The notes under the pieces: model-generated | Told to the model about the DNA's origin: nothing | What the model saw: the letters and a program-made list of their open reading frames with translations, nothing else | The model's database searches: none | Made by a program: the position numbers and the translations under genes | Shown: piece after piece, positions 47,809-57,619 of the stretch | How positions within the stretch are numbered: position 1 is the first letter of the stretch | Layout of the letters: the number at the start of each line of letters is the position of its first letter | Source of the DNA: an uncultured Bacilli bacterium | GTDB lineage: Bacteria > Bacillota_I > Bacilli_A > RF39 > UBA660 | Direction: 5' to 3' | DNA: 64,000 bases | NCBI GenBank assembly: GCA_947598325.1 | Contig: CANQFD010000003.1 | Location: 36,917 to 100,916 of the forward strand

Positions 47809-50262
47809 ATGAATCATAGTAGAGATAGATTAGAAGAAAATAATATTGTTGATGAAATAGAATCATCATTTATTGATTATTCACTTAGTGTAATAACCTC
47901 TCGTGCACTCCCAGATTTAAGGGATGGTTTAAAACCAGTTCACAGAAGAATTTTATGGTCAATGTATGAATCTGGATATACTCCTGATAAACCACATAGA
48001 AAATCAGCTCGTATAGTTGGTGATGTTATGGGTAAATATCATCCACATGGAGATTCAAGTATATACGAAGCAATGGTTCGTATGGCACAAGGATTTAGTT
48101 ATAGAAATTGTTTGGTTGATGGACATGGAAATTTTGGAAATATAGATGGTGACGGTGCAGCAGCAATGCGTTATACTGAATCAAGACTTTCTAAAATTTC
48201 ATTAGAATTACTTAAAGATATTAATAAGAATACAGTAAATTTTATTGATAATTTTGATGTAACTGAAAAAGAACCAGAAATTTTACCATCAAGATTTCCA
48301 AATATTCTTGTAAATGGAACAATGGGAATTGCTGTTGGTATGGCAACAAATATTCCACCACATAATTTAGGAGAAGTAATTGATGGATGTATTGCGTATA
48401 TTGATAATCCTCAAATAGATACAATAGGATTAATGGAATATATAAAAGGACCAGACTTTCCAACAGGAGGTATAATTTTAGGAAATAGTGGAATAAAAAA
48501 AGCATATGAAACAGGAAGAGGAACTATAACTATTAGGAGTAAGGCAACAATTGAAGAAAAAAATGGAAAGCATTCTATAGTTATTACTGAAGTACCATAT
48601 GGTGTCAATACATCAGATTTAAAGAATAAAGTTGCAGAACTAGTACATAATAAAACAATTGATGGCATTGCAGATTATCATACTGATTTAAAAAATGGTG
48701 TAAAAATAACTATTACTTTAAAAAAAGATGCAAATGCACAAGTTGTTCTTAATAATTTATATAAACATACGCAATTTCAAAATAATTTTGGAATCATATT
48801 CTTAATGTTAGATAAAGGAGTTCCAAAAACTTTAGGATTAAAGGAAATTATAAAAAAATATATTGAGTATCAAAAAGAAGTTATTGTAAGAAGAACAAAA
48901 TTTGAACTTGATAAAGCAGAAAAAAGAGTTCATATATTAGAAGGTTTAAAAATAGCACTTGATCATATAGATGAAGTTATAAAATTAATAAGAGGATCTA
49001 AATCAGATGAGGAAGCAAGAGAAGGATTAATGTCTAAATTTGGATTAAGTCAAGCTCAAGCAGATGCTATTCTTGAAATGAAATTAAGAAGATTAACTGG
49101 TTTAGAAAGAGATAAAATAGAAAATGAATTAAATGAGTTATTAGCAAAAATAAAAGAATTAAAAGAAATTTTAGCATTTGATGAAAAAATTTATGGAATA
49201 ATAAAAGAAGAATTATTAGAAATAAAAAATAAATATAGTGATGATAGAAAAACTAAAATAGATATGACTGCAATTGATTATATAGAGGATGAATCATTAA
49301 TACCAATTGAAGATATAATTATAACACTAACAAATAAAGGTTATATAAAAAGACTTAAATCAGATACTTATAAAATACAAAATAAAGGTGGAGTAGGAGT
49401 TAAAGGTATGTCAACAAATGAGGAAGATTTTGTTGAAAAAATGATAACCGTAAAAACTCATGATTATATATTATTCTTCTCAAATAAAGGAAAAGTATAT
49501 AAAATTAAAGGATATGAAATACCAGAATTTAGTAGACAAGCTAAAGGATTACCTATAATAAATTTATTACCAATAGAAAAAGATGAAAAGATAAATTCAA
49601 TTCTTAATATTTCAAAAGAGGAAGAAAATAATTATATATTATTTGTTACAAAAAAAGGATTAGTAAAAAGAACAAATATTGAAGAATTTGATTCAATTAG
49701 AAAGAGTGGAAAAATAGCAATAACACTTAAAGAAGAAGATGAATTATTATTTGTAACTAAAACAAATGGTGAAGATGAAATTGTTATTGGTGCATCAAAT
49801 GGAAGAATAGTAAGGTTTAATGAAAAAGAAATAAGAATTATGGGTAGAACAGCAAGTGGAGTAAGAGGTATTAATATTCCAAACAATTCTATATGTGTTA
49901 GTTCAGAAAAAGTAAATGAAGATAGTGATATATTAATAATGACCGAAAAGGGTTATGGTAAAAGAACAAGTATAGAAGAGTATAGATTAACTCATAGAGG
50001 AAGTAAAGGTGTTAAAGCATTAAATATTACTGAAAAAAATGGTAATTTAGTTGCAGTAAAAAACGTTAATGAAAATGAAAACTTGATGATTATTACTGAT
50101 AGTGGAATTATAATAAAAATTCCAATGAGTCAAGTATCAAAAATGAGTAGAGTAACACAAGGTATTAGATTAATAAATCTAAAAGATAATCAAAAAGTAA
50201 CAACTGTTGCAACAACAGAAGAAGAAATTCATGAATTATCTGAAGAAGAAACTGTGGAATAA
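47809..50262 (+). CDS. gyrA: DNA gyrase subunit A
   Basis: DNA-cleaving subunit, 817 residues. Catalytic Tyr is in AAMRYTESR (Tyr 122); the quinolone-resistance region [10 protein letters not shown] (about 80-89) has Ser-Ser, the sensitive type. The C-terminal beta-pinwheel follows; its GyrA-box is represented by [12 protein letters not shown] (about 574), which is Q-R/K-R-G-G-K-G in classic gyrases, so the box is degenerate and the call gyrase over topoisomerase IV rests on gyrB next door. Confidence 0.96.
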   Translation: MNHSRDRLEENNIVDEIESSFIDYSLSVITSRALPDLRDGLKPVHRRILWSMYESGYTPDKPHRKSARIVGDVMGKYHPHGDSSIYEAMVRMAQGFSYRNCLVDGHGNFGNIDGDGAAAMRYTESRLSKISLELLKDINKNTVNFIDNFDVTEKEPEILPSRFPNILVNGTMGIAVGMATNIPPHNLGEVIDGCIAYIDNPQIDTIGLMEYIKGPDFPTGGIILGNSGIKKAYETGRGTITIRSKATIEEKNGKHSIVITEVPYGVNTSDLKNKVAELVHNKTIDGIADYHTDLKNGVKITITLKKDANAQVVLNNLYKHTQFQNNFGIIFLMLDKGVPKTLGLKEIIKKYIEYQKEVIVRRTKFELDKAEKRVHILEGLKIALDHIDEVIKLIRGSKSDEEAREGLMSKFGLSQAQADAILEMKLRRLTGLERDKIENELNELLAKIKELKEILAFDEKIYGIIKEELLEIKNKYSDDRKTKIDMTAIDYIEDESLIPIEDIIITLTNKGYIKRLKSDTYKIQNKGGVGVKGMSTNEEDFVEKMITVKTHDYILFFSNKGKVYKIKGYEIPEFSRQAKGLPIINLLPIEKDEKINSILNISKEEENNYILFVTKKGLVKRTNIEEFDSIRKSGKIAITLKEEDELLFVTKTNGEDEIVIGASNGRIVRFNEKEIRIMGRTASGVRGINIPNNSICVSSEKVNEDSDILIMTEKGYGKRTSIEEYRLTHRGSKGVKALNITEKNGNLVAVKNVNENENLMIITDSGIIIKIPMSQVSKMSRVTQGIRLINLKDNQKVTTVATTEEEIHELSEEETVE

Positions 50263-50312
50263 TAGTTTCTTTTTCATTTTATGATAAAAATATAAAAAAA
50301 TTTAATAAAAAT

Positions 50313-50326
50313 ATTTCCCGGGAAAT
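50313..50326. promoter_or_regulatory. Noc-binding site (NBS)
   Basis: Perfect palindrome ATTTCCCGGGAAAT, matching the B. subtilis Noc-binding consensus. It is striking in this AT-rich DNA. It lies between gyrA and the SRP RNA, on the arm opposite the Noc-type gene at 32668-33801. Confidence 0.85.
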
Positions 50327-50374
50327 ATTTTTACGAACAAAAAGCGAACAAATAATAAAAAAATTATATATTTA

Positions 50375-50403
50375 TTGACAAAATCATGTAAATAATATAT
50401 ATT
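50375..50403 (+). promoter_or_regulatory. SRP RNA promoter
   Basis: TTGACA (50375-50380), 17 bases, TATATT (50398-50403). Transcription would start near the 50410 G, which is the 5' end of the RNA. Confidence 0.85.
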
Positions 50404-50409
50404 TTAATT

Positions 50410-50480
50410 GCACAACGAAAATATTGGAACCAGGTCAGGATAGAAATATAGCAGCCTTAACAATCACTTTTCGTGTGTGC
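50410..50480 (+). ncRNA. ffs: Small signal recognition particle RNA
   Basis: About 71 bases. The universal core is present: GGTCAGG, a three-base stem ATA / TAT capped by GAAA, then AGCAGCC (50433-50456), the same layout as in E. coli 4.5S RNA. Outer stems pair (GCACAACGAAAA with TTTTCGTGTGTGC; ATTG with CAAT). It binds Ffh for co-translational targeting. In Bacillus it lies between tadA and dnaX; here it is upstream of tadA. Confidence 0.92.
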
Positions 50481-50488
50481 TTTTTTTT
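50464..50488 (+). terminator. SRP RNA terminator
   Basis: The closing stem of the RNA (end at 50480) is followed by eight T residues (50481-50488), and the tadA ribosome site GGAGG starts at once. Read-through would express tadA. Confidence 0.8.
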
Positions 50489-50498
50489 GGAGGAATTA

Positions 50499-50906
50499 AT
50501 GAATAATAATATTATTATAGAAGAATTAGAAAAATTAGTTAATAAAGCTTTATTAGAAAATGAAGTACCTGTAGGAGCTATTATTGTTGAAAATAATAAA
50601 ATTATAGGTAGGGGATACAATAAAGTAGAAAAAACTCAAAATTTTATGAATCATGCTGAAATAATAGCAATAAAAGAAGCAATGAAATATAAAAAAAATT
50701 GGCGTCTTAATGAATGTACTCTTTATGTATCATTAGAACCTTGTTCAATGTGTAATGAAATTATAAAAAGAAGTCGAATTAAAAAAGTAATTTATTTTTC
50801 AAAAAAAGATGAATACAATGATAATAAAGTAGAATATGAATACATAAAAAATGATTATTTTATTACTATATTAAAAAACTTTTTTTTAAACAAAAGAAAA
50901 AAATAA
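50499..50906 (+). CDS. tadA: tRNA-specific adenosine deaminase
   Basis: Converts A34 of tRNA-Arg to inosine. 135 residues, slightly short (about 150-160 is common), with zinc ligands HAEIIAIKEA (about 54) and PCSMC (about 84-88). The open frame extends back through the SRP RNA, but the real start is ATG 50499 behind GGAGG. The stop (50904-50906) abuts the first parS site. Confidence 0.93.
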   Translation: MNNNIIIEELEKLVNKALLENEVPVGAIIVENNKIIGRGYNKVEKTQNFMNHAEIIAIKEAMKYKKNWRLNECTLYVSLEPCSMCNEIIKRSRIKKVIYFSKKDEYNDNKVEYEYIKNDYFITILKNFFLNKRKK

Positions 50907-50922
50907 TGTTTCACGTGAAACA
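50907..50922. promoter_or_regulatory. parS: parS site 1
   Basis: Perfect TGTTTCACGTGAAACA, the B. subtilis Spo0J/ParB consensus. It begins at the base after the tadA stop. ParB loads here and spreads, and recruits condensin for origin segregation. Confidence 0.95.
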
Positions 50923-50942
50923 TTATATATTTTTTTATTATA

Positions 50943-50958
50943 TGTTTCACGTGAAACA
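50943..50958. promoter_or_regulatory. parS: parS site 2
   Basis: A second perfect TGTTTCACGTGAAACA, 20 bases after the first, upstream of dnaX. A ParB with parS specificity should be encoded elsewhere, because the only ParB-family gene seen here is Noc-type. Confidence 0.95.
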
Positions 50959-51049
50959 TATAAAAATTATTTAACATATATATAATAAAAACATTCTTTT
51001 TTTAATTAAAAAATGATATAATAAATGAGAAGTATTTGGAGGAATTTAC

Positions 51050-52600
51050 ATGAATTATCAAGCTTTATATAGAAAATATAGACCAAAAACTTTTGATGAT
51101 ATTTACGGACAAGATATAATAGTTAAAACATTAAAAAATATAATAAAAAATAATAAACTAACACATGCATACTTATTTATAGGACCTCGTGGAACTGGCA
51201 AAACTAGCATTGCAAAAATTTTTGCAAAATCAATTAATTGTCAAAATAATAAAGATGGTTTATCTTGTGAAAAATGTGATATTTGTAAAATAACTAATAA
51301 TAGTGAAAATATGGATATTATTGAAATGGATGCTGCATCAAATAATGGAGTTGATGAAATACGTGATATAAAAAATCATGTAACTTTATTACCAACTTCT
51401 TCAAAATATAAAGTATATATAATAGATGAAGTTCATATGTTAACAATGGGGGCATTTAATGCATTATTAAAAACTTTAGAGGAACCTCCTAAACATATAA
51501 TTTTTATATTAGCAACAACAGAACCACATAAAATACCATTAACAATTAAATCCAGATGTCAAAACTTTGAATTTAAACCAATTTCAAAACAAAAAATTAA
51601 AGAAAATTTAAAAAAAATATGTGAAAATGAAAAAATTAAAATAGAAGATGAAGCATTAAATTTAATATCTACATATTGTAATGGTGGAATGAGAGATGCT
51701 ATTAGTCTATTAGATCAATTGAATGTATATAGTAATTCAAAGATTACTAAAGAAGATGTTATTTTATTAAATGGAAGAATATCAAAAGATGAAATATATA
51801 ATTTGTTTCTCAATATTTTTAACTCAAATCTAAAAGAAATTTTTCAAATGATAGATAGTTATGAAGAAACTGGTAAAAATTTCACATATATTTGCCAGGA
51901 TATAATTAATTATTTGAAAGAAAATTTAATAAAAATAAAAATGGGTGAAAAGCAAAAAATAAATGAAATACTAGATGAAAAACAAATAATTGATATTATA
52001 ATGATGTTTAATAATTCTATGAATAATATGCAAAATAGCATAGATAAAAGAATCTTTTTTGATTTAAATATTATTCAAATAATAAATAAACTTAAAAAAG
52101 TAAATAAACAAACAAATGTTTGTAACATTAATGAATATTATTGTGATTTAATGGATATAAGATTAAATAATATTATTTCAGTTGCGGATAAAGAATCACT
52201 TAAAATGTTTAAAAACTTATTTTCAAATCTTAATAGTGATGTAAGTGATATAGATGATTTAAAAATAATTAATTTATTAAGTGATATACAAATATGTGCT
52301 GCATCAAAAGATGGAATAATTATGTCAATAGATAATGAAAATGTTCTTAATGAATTATATAATAAATTATTTGATATTGAAAAAATTATATATAAAAAAA
52401 TAAATGAAAATATAAAAGTTTGTATAGTATTAGATAGTTATTGGCAAAAACAAAGACCTATATTTGTAAATAAAATTAAATCAAAAGAAAAATTTGAAAT
52501 ATTACCTGAAAATAGTATAATTGAAAATATAAATAAAATATTAAATAAAAAATCTTCAGTATTTAATGATTTTGAAGATTTAATAGAGATAGGAGAATAA
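51050..52600 (+). CDS. dnaX: DNA polymerase III subunits gamma/tau
   Basis: Clamp-loader ATPase. 516 residues: Walker A GPRGTGKTS (about 44-52), four-Cys zinc module (CQNNKDGLSCEKCDIC about 64-79), DEVH box, SRC motif IKSRCQNFEF. The C-terminal tau part is short. TTGGAGG precedes the ATG. Confidence 0.96.
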   Translation: MNYQALYRKYRPKTFDDIYGQDIIVKTLKNIIKNNKLTHAYLFIGPRGTGKTSIAKIFAKSINCQNNKDGLSCEKCDICKITNNSENMDIIEMDAASNNGVDEIRDIKNHVTLLPTSSKYKVYIIDEVHMLTMGAFNALLKTLEEPPKHIIFILATTEPHKIPLTIKSRCQNFEFKPISKQKIKENLKKICENEKIKIEDEALNLISTYCNGGMRDAISLLDQLNVYSNSKITKEDVILLNGRISKDEIYNLFLNIFNSNLKEIFQMIDSYEETGKNFTYICQDIINYLKENLIKIKMGEKQKINEILDEKQIIDIIMMFNNSMNNMQNSIDKRIFFDLNIIQIINKLKKVNKQTNVCNINEYYCDLMDIRLNNIISVADKESLKMFKNLFSNLNSDVSDIDDLKIINLLSDIQICAASKDGIIMSIDNENVLNELYNKLFDIEKIIYKKINENIKVCIVLDSYWQKQRPIFVNKIKSKEKFEILPENSIIENINKILNKKSSVFNDFEDLIEIGE

Positions 52601-52604
52601 AATT

Positions 52605-52898
52605 ATGAATATGAATATGATTATGAAACAAGCACAAGAAATGCAAAAAAAGATGGAAAAAGCACAAGAAAATGTTGGAAAACAATTATTTACTTCTAAA
52701 CAACAATTAGTTGAAGTTGAAGTAAATGGAAAAAAAGAAGTAACAAAAATAAATATAGATAAGACATTAAATACAGATGATATAGAAATGTTAGAAGATA
52801 TGCTTTTGATAGCATTAAATGATGCCTTGGGAAAAGCTTCTGCAGAAATGAATAAAAGTTTAGGACAATTTGGACAAGGGTTATCAGGTTTATTTTAA
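52605..52898 (+). CDS. ybaB: Nucleoid-associated protein, YbaB/EbfC family
   Basis: 97 residues; N-terminal Met/Gln-rich helix (MKQAQEMQKKMEKAQE) and KKEVTKINIDKTL. Binds DNA as a dimer. Between dnaX and recR, as in most bacteria. Confidence 0.93.
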   Translation: MNMNMIMKQAQEMQKKMEKAQENVGKQLFTSKQQLVEVEVNGKKEVTKINIDKTLNTDDIEMLEDMLLIALNDALGKASAEMNKSLGQFGQGLSGLF

Positions 52899-52899
52899 T

Positions 52900-53505
52900 A
52901 TGAAATATCCACAAACGCTAGAACAATTAAAAGAATGCTTTAAATTATTTCCAGGAATAGGCGAAAAAAATGCAGAAAGATTGGCTTTATTTTCATTATA
53001 TGATCTTGATGATGAACAAATAAAAATCTTTTCTAATAATTTAACAAAACTTAAAAAAAATATTAAAAAATGTAAAATATGTAATAACTTAACCGAAGAT
53101 AATGATATATGTACAATATGTGATGATAAAAATAGAGACAAAGAAGTTATATGTGTTGTTGAAAATGTAAAAAATTTAATGTCTTTTGAAAATGCGAATG
53201 TATTTAATGGATATTATCATGTACTTGGAGGGTTAATATCTCCATTAGATGGTATAAGTCCTAATGATATAAATATTAATCAGTTAATAAATAGAATTGA
53301 AAATGAGAATATTAAAGAAGTTATATTAGCTTTAAATTCAAGTGTTGAAGGTGAAACAACTTCTTTATACATTTCAAAATTATTAGATAATTTCGATGTT
53401 TCTGTTACAAAAATTGCATCAGGAATACCAGTTGATGTTGATATGGATTATTTAGATCCTATGACAATACAAAAGGCCATGGAAGGTCGAAATAAAATAT
53501 CATAA
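52900..53505 (+). CDS. recR: Recombination protein RecR
   Basis: Works with RecF and RecO in gap repair. 201 residues: helix-hairpin-helix FPGIGEKNAERLA (about 17-29), four-Cys zinc finger CKICN...CTICD (about 57-72), Toprim (VICVVENVKNLMS). Start ATG 52900, one base past the ybaB stop; a start at 52870 would run through ybaB. Confidence 0.95.
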   Translation: MKYPQTLEQLKECFKLFPGIGEKNAERLALFSLYDLDDEQIKIFSNNLTKLKKNIKKCKICNNLTEDNDICTICDDKNRDKEVICVVENVKNLMSFENANVFNGYYHVLGGLISPLDGISPNDININQLINRIENENIKEVILALNSSVEGETTSLYISKLLDNFDVSVTKIASGIPVDVDMDYLDPMTIQKAMEGRNKIS

Positions 53506-53545
53506 TAAAAAGTATATAACATAAAATATATTGAGGTGGACAAGT

Positions 53546-53737
53546 GTGTTTAAATCAATATTAAAAATAATAAAAAGAATAATAGTTAGTATAATTGTGT
53601 TATATGGTTATAATATTATAACTCAGCCTTTCAATTTGAATATACCAATTAATTTAATTACTATCGGAATAACCTCTATATTTGATACTACAGGATTTAT
53701 ATGTTTAGTAATTTTTTATATCATTAATTTTAGATAA
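53546..53737 (+). CDS. bofA: Pro-sigma-K processing inhibitor BofA
   Basis: 63 residues, two hydrophobic helices. In Bacillus BofA holds the SpoIVFB protease inactive until forespore signalling. Family traits are the N-terminal helix, NPxN-like LNIPINLITIG and the second helix with GFIC. Start GTG 53546 follows GAGGTGG. The recR-bofA-holB region matches Bacillus (yaaL missing). Confidence 0.75.
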   Translation: MFKSILKIIKRIIVSIIVLYGYNIITQPFNLNIPINLITIGITSIFDTTGFICLVIFYIINFR

Positions 53738-53750
53738 ATGAGGTGATTAT

Positions 53751-54692
53751 ATGCTTGAAAAATATATGGAAGAACAATTAGTAGCAACAAGTCTATTAAA
53801 AAATAGTTTATTACAAAATAAAGTAGTACAAGCCTATTTATTTTATAGTAATGATATAAATTACATATTTAAATATGCAAAAGACTTTTGTAAAGAAATA
53901 ATTTGTAACAAAGATGACAGTAACTATGAAAATATTTGTTTAAAAATAGATAATGATATATATACTGAATTAAAAATAGTAGAACCAATAAATGATTGTA
54001 TAAAAAAAGAACAATTAATTTCATTACAAAATGAGGTTAAAAATAAACCGGTTTTAGGAAATAAAATAGTTTATATTATAAAAAATTGTGAAAAACTTAA
54101 TATATCAGCTGCTAATTCAATATTGAAATTTTTAGAAGAACCAAATGATGACATAATTGCAATATTATTAACTGACAATATAAATCTAGTATTTCCTACA
54201 ATAAGATCTAGATGTCAAATAATAAATTTTAAAAATGTAAAAAAGTTAATAAATAATAAAAGTACTTATTATCTTTTATCAGATTTATTAAATAAAAATA
54301 TAGAAAACTTAGAAGAAGAAAAATTTAATGATATAATTAATACAACAATTGATTTTGCTGAATCAATTGAAATGAAAAAAATAAATACTATAATAAATAT
54401 CAAAAAATTAATATGGGATAAGTTAGATAATAAATCTCATTATAATATATTTTTTAATACTTTGATATATTATTATTTTGATGTATTATATAAAAAGATA
54501 AATAGAAAAATTAAATATTTTTATGATTTCTCTGAAAGTATAGAAAAGGTATGTGAAAAAAATACAGTAGAGAATATAATAGAAAAGATAACAATAATAG
54601 AAAAGATTAAGAGTCAGAGCTTTTATAATACAAATTTAAAACTTTTAACAGATAAATTAGTTATAGAATTGAGTGATGTAAATGAAGAATAA
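53751..54692 (+). CDS. holB: DNA polymerase III delta prime subunit
   Basis: Clamp-loader subunit, 313 residues. As expected it lacks a Walker A motif but keeps SRC (TIRSRCQIINF, about 155) and LKFLEEP. GAGGTGATT precedes the ATG. Overlaps ricT by 11 bases. Sequence is divergent in the C-terminal half. Confidence 0.88.
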   Translation: MLEKYMEEQLVATSLLKNSLLQNKVVQAYLFYSNDINYIFKYAKDFCKEIICNKDDSNYENICLKIDNDIYTELKIVEPINDCIKKEQLISLQNEVKNKPVLGNKIVYIIKNCEKLNISAANSILKFLEEPNDDIIAILLTDNINLVFPTIRSRCQIINFKNVKKLINNKSTYYLLSDLLNKNIENLEEEKFNDIINTTIDFAESIEMKKINTIINIKKLIWDKLDNKSHYNIFFNTLIYYYFDVLYKKINRKIKYFYDFSESIEKVCEKNTVENIIEKITIIEKIKSQSFYNTNLKLLTDKLVIELSDVNEE

Positions 54693-55488
54693 TGTGGTAA
54701 ATGTAGTTGGAGTATCTTTTAAAAAATATGGACAAACATATTATTTTAATTCTGAAAATTTAAATCTTAAAAAGAACATAACAGTTATAGTTGAAACTGA
54801 AAGAGGCTTACAATTTGGAACAGTAGTTACAGATGTGATAAAAATAGAAAAAGCAAAGATAAAATTTGATTTAAAAAAGGTAATTAGAATATCAACAAAA
54901 AAAGATTATACAAATTATTTAAATAATATAAAAGATGCAAAAAAAGCTTTTACAAAATGTAATGAATTAATAAAAAAATATAATTTAAATATGCGATTAA
55001 TAGATGTAAATTATTCTTTTGAAAGAACTCAATTATTTTTTACATTTATATCTTCAGAAAGAGTAGATTTTAGAGAATTAGCAAAAGAATTAGCAAAATT
55101 ATATAAAACTAGAATAGAATTAAGACAAATAGGACCTCGTGATAAAGCAAAAGAAATAGGAGGAATAGGTCCTTGCGGACGCCCTCTTTGTTGTTCTACT
55201 TTTTTGCATTCATTTGATAATATAACAATAAATATGGCAAAAAATCAAAATATAGCATTAAATCCAAATAAAATAAATGGAGCATGTAATAGACTTTATT
55301 GCTGTTTATCTTATGAAGATGAAACCTATAGTCAATTGAAAAAAGAATTACCTAAAATAGGAGAATATATAGATATGGATACAGTAAAAGGAAGAGTGGT
55401 TTCTTTAGATGTATTAAATCAAAAATATAAAATAGAAACAGATGAAAAAGAATTAATAGAGGTAAGTAATAGTGGAAGTAATAAATAG
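54682..55488 (+). CDS. ricT: PSP1-domain protein RicT/YaaT
   Basis: 268 residues. RicT with RicA and RicF forms an iron-sulphur complex that helps RNase Y mature mRNAs and affects Spo0A phosphorylation, sporulation and competence in Bacillus. The PSP1 domain has the Cys signature GPCGRPLCCSTF (about 165-176) and GACNRLYCCLSYE (about 205-217). Between holB and yabB as in Bacillus. Confidence 0.93.
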   Translation: MKNNVVNVVGVSFKKYGQTYYFNSENLNLKKNITVIVETERGLQFGTVVTDVIKIEKAKIKFDLKKVIRISTKKDYTNYLNNIKDAKKAFTKCNELIKKYNLNMRLIDVNYSFERTQLFFTFISSERVDFRELAKELAKLYKTRIELRQIGPRDKAKEIGGIGPCGRPLCCSTFLHSFDNITINMAKNQNIALNPNKINGACNRLYCCLSYEDETYSQLKKELPKIGEYIDMDTVKGRVVSLDVLNQKYKIETDEKELIEVSNSGSNK

Positions 55489-56203
55489 ATTATTAAATTA
55501 TAGCAATTTAAATATCGTTCAAAATACTGATTGGTTTAATTTTTCTTTAGATTCTGTTTTACTTGCAAATTTTGTAGAAATCAATAAAAAAACAAAAAAA
55601 ATTATAGACTTTTGCACAGGAAATGCTCCTATTCCATTAATTTTAAATAAAAAGTATGAAAATTGTAATCTTGATATAACAGGTATTGAACTTCAACCTG
55701 AAATTTTTAGTCTTGCTATTAAAAGTTTAAATATTAATAATAAAAATGACAAAATAAAATTATATAATATGGATGTAAAAGAATTACCGTTAAAATATGA
55801 AACAGATACTTTTGATATAATAACATGCAATCCACCATTTTTTAAAGTAAATTCTAATGAGTCAAAATTAAATGATAATAATGTAAAATCAATTGCAAGA
55901 CATGAGATTATGTTAAATTTAAATGATATTTTTTCAGTTGCAAGAAAAATATTAAAAAATAATGGTAAAATATGTATTGTTCATAGAACAAATCGATTAA
56001 TAGAAGTTTTACAAGAAATGAAGAAAAATAATATAGAACCGAAGAGAATACAATTTGTTTATCCTAAAATAAATAGCGATAGTAATATCTTTTTAATTGA
56101 AGGAACAAAAAATGGTAATTCGGGTTTAAAAATAATGAAACCATTATATATTCATGATAAAAATGGTAATTATTTAGATGAAATAAGAAAAATATTTGAA
56201 TAG
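55472..56203 (+). CDS. trmN6: tRNA1(Val) (adenine37-N6)-methyltransferase-like protein
   Basis: 243 residues, the YabB/TrmN6 family. SAM site IDFCTGNAPIPLIL (about 44-57) and NPPFF (about 116-120), the amino-methyltransferase signature. Begins at GTG 55472 with GAGG upstream, overlapping ricT by 17 bases. Target tRNA is by family only. Confidence 0.85.
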   Translation: MEVINRLLNYSNLNIVQNTDWFNFSLDSVLLANFVEINKKTKKIIDFCTGNAPIPLILNKKYENCNLDITGIELQPEIFSLAIKSLNINNKNDKIKLYNMDVKELPLKYETDTFDIITCNPPFFKVNSNESKLNDNNVKSIARHEIMLNLNDIFSVARKILKNNGKICIVHRTNRLIEVLQEMKKNNIEPKRIQFVYPKINSDSNIFLIEGTKNGNSGLKIMKPLYIHDKNGNYLDEIRKIFE

Positions 56204-56212
56204 GAGAATAAA

Positions 56213-57055
56213 ATGAGTCAAAAGAGTTATAACAATAGTCCAAGTTTATATATAATCCCAACTCCAATTGGTAATATAGAGGATATGACAATTAGAGGAA
56301 TAAAAATACTTAGAAGTGTTGATTATATATTTTCAGAAGATACAAGAGAAACAATTAAATTATTAAAGAAATATGCCATTAAAAAACCTTTAATACCCTA
56401 TCACAAATTTAATGAAGATAAAGTTCAAAATGATATAATAAATAAATTAAGTAATGGTAATTCTGTTGCATTAGTTTCGGATAGAGGTACTCCATGCATT
56501 AGTGATCCAGGTTATGTTGCATCTTATAATGCTATTAAGAAAGGTTATAATGTTATTTCTCTTCCAGGTCCAACCGCATTTGTTCCTGCATTAGTTATGT
56601 CTGGAATAAATCCAAATAATTTTCTATTTTATGGTTTTTTAGATAGTAAAAAAACTCGAAAAGAAAAACAATTAGAAGAATTAAAATCTCTAAAATATAC
56701 TATTATATTTTATGAATCACCCTATAGAGTTATTGAAACAATCAATTTAATAAAAGAAATATTTGGTGATAGAAATTTATGTGTTTCGAGAGAAATAAGT
56801 AAAAAATATGAAGAAATTTATAGAGGAACCCCAGATGATATATTGAAAGAATTAATTGATCCTAAAGGAGAATTTGTTATAATAGTAGAAGGTGAAAAAA
56901 AGTTAGAAAATTATGATGATATAGATATAGTTGATCAAGTTAATTTATTTATAGAACAAGGATTAACAAAAAAAGAAGCAATAAAAAAAGTATCTAAATT
57001 AAGAAAAATAGAAAAAAATATAGTATATATGAAGTATAATGGAGGAAAAGAATGA
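56213..57055 (+). CDS. rsmI: 16S rRNA (cytidine1402-2'-O)-methyltransferase
   Basis: 280 residues of the tetrapyrrole methylase fold; TPIGNIEDMT (about 17), SEDTRETIKLL (about 41), SDRGTPCISDPG (about 87-98), LPGPTAFVPALV. Methylates C1402 with RsmH. A four-base overlap couples it to pth. Confidence 0.95.
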   Translation: MSQKSYNNSPSLYIIPTPIGNIEDMTIRGIKILRSVDYIFSEDTRETIKLLKKYAIKKPLIPYHKFNEDKVQNDIINKLSNGNSVALVSDRGTPCISDPGYVASYNAIKKGYNVISLPGPTAFVPALVMSGINPNNFLFYGFLDSKKTRKEKQLEELKSLKYTIIFYESPYRVIETINLIKEIFGDRNLCVSREISKKYEEIYRGTPDDILKELIDPKGEFVIIVEGEKKLENYDDIDIVDQVNLFIEQGLTKKEAIKKVSKLRKIEKNIVYMKYNGGKE

Positions 57056-57615
57056 AATTAATAGTAGGTTTGGGAAATCCTGGAAAGATATATGAAAATA
57101 CTAGACATAATTTAGGCTTTATGATAATTGATTCATATTTAAAACAAAAAAATGAAAAAATAGATAAAGAAAAGTTTTCGGGTTTATATACCCAATTAGT
57201 CTTAAATGGAGAAAAAGTAATATTTTTAAAACCTCAAAGTTATATGAATTTATCAGGAGAAGTAGTTAAAAAGTATGTTGACTATTTTAAAATAAAAATA
57301 GAAGATATTTTAATTATTCATGATGATTTAGATCAAGAATTAGGAAAAATTAAACTAAAAGAAAATAGTTCCTCAGGCGGACATAATGGTATTAAAAATA
57401 TAGAATTTCATTTAAATACTAAAAATTATAAAAGACTTAAAATAGGAATATCAAACAATAAAAAAATTGATACAAAGGACTATGTTTTATCTAAGTTTAC
57501 ACCAGATGAAAGAAATGAGTTGAATATTACAATAGATATATGTTTAAATATAATTGATGATTTTTTATGTTTAAATTTTAGTGATTTGATGAATAAATAT
57601 AATAAGAAAAGATGA
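57052..57615 (+). CDS. pth: Peptidyl-tRNA hydrolase
   Basis: Frees tRNAs from stalled peptidyl-tRNA. 187 residues; GLGNPGKIYENTRHNLGF (His about 20), HDDLDQELGK (Asp about 93) and SSGGHNGIKN. GGAGG in the rsmI end serves its ATG. Confidence 0.97.
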   Translation: MKLIVGLGNPGKIYENTRHNLGFMIIDSYLKQKNEKIDKEKFSGLYTQLVLNGEKVIFLKPQSYMNLSGEVVKKYVDYFKIKIEDILIIHDDLDQELGKIKLKENSSSGGHNGIKNIEFHLNTKNYKRLKIGISNNKKIDTKDYVLSKFTPDERNELNITIDICLNIIDDFLCLNFSDLMNKYNKKR

Positions 57616-57619
57616 TTAT

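Noticed and set aside
50424..50498. 25-codon N-terminal extension of tadA
   Set aside because: This stretch is the SRP RNA; the GGAGG before ATG 50499 fixes the start.
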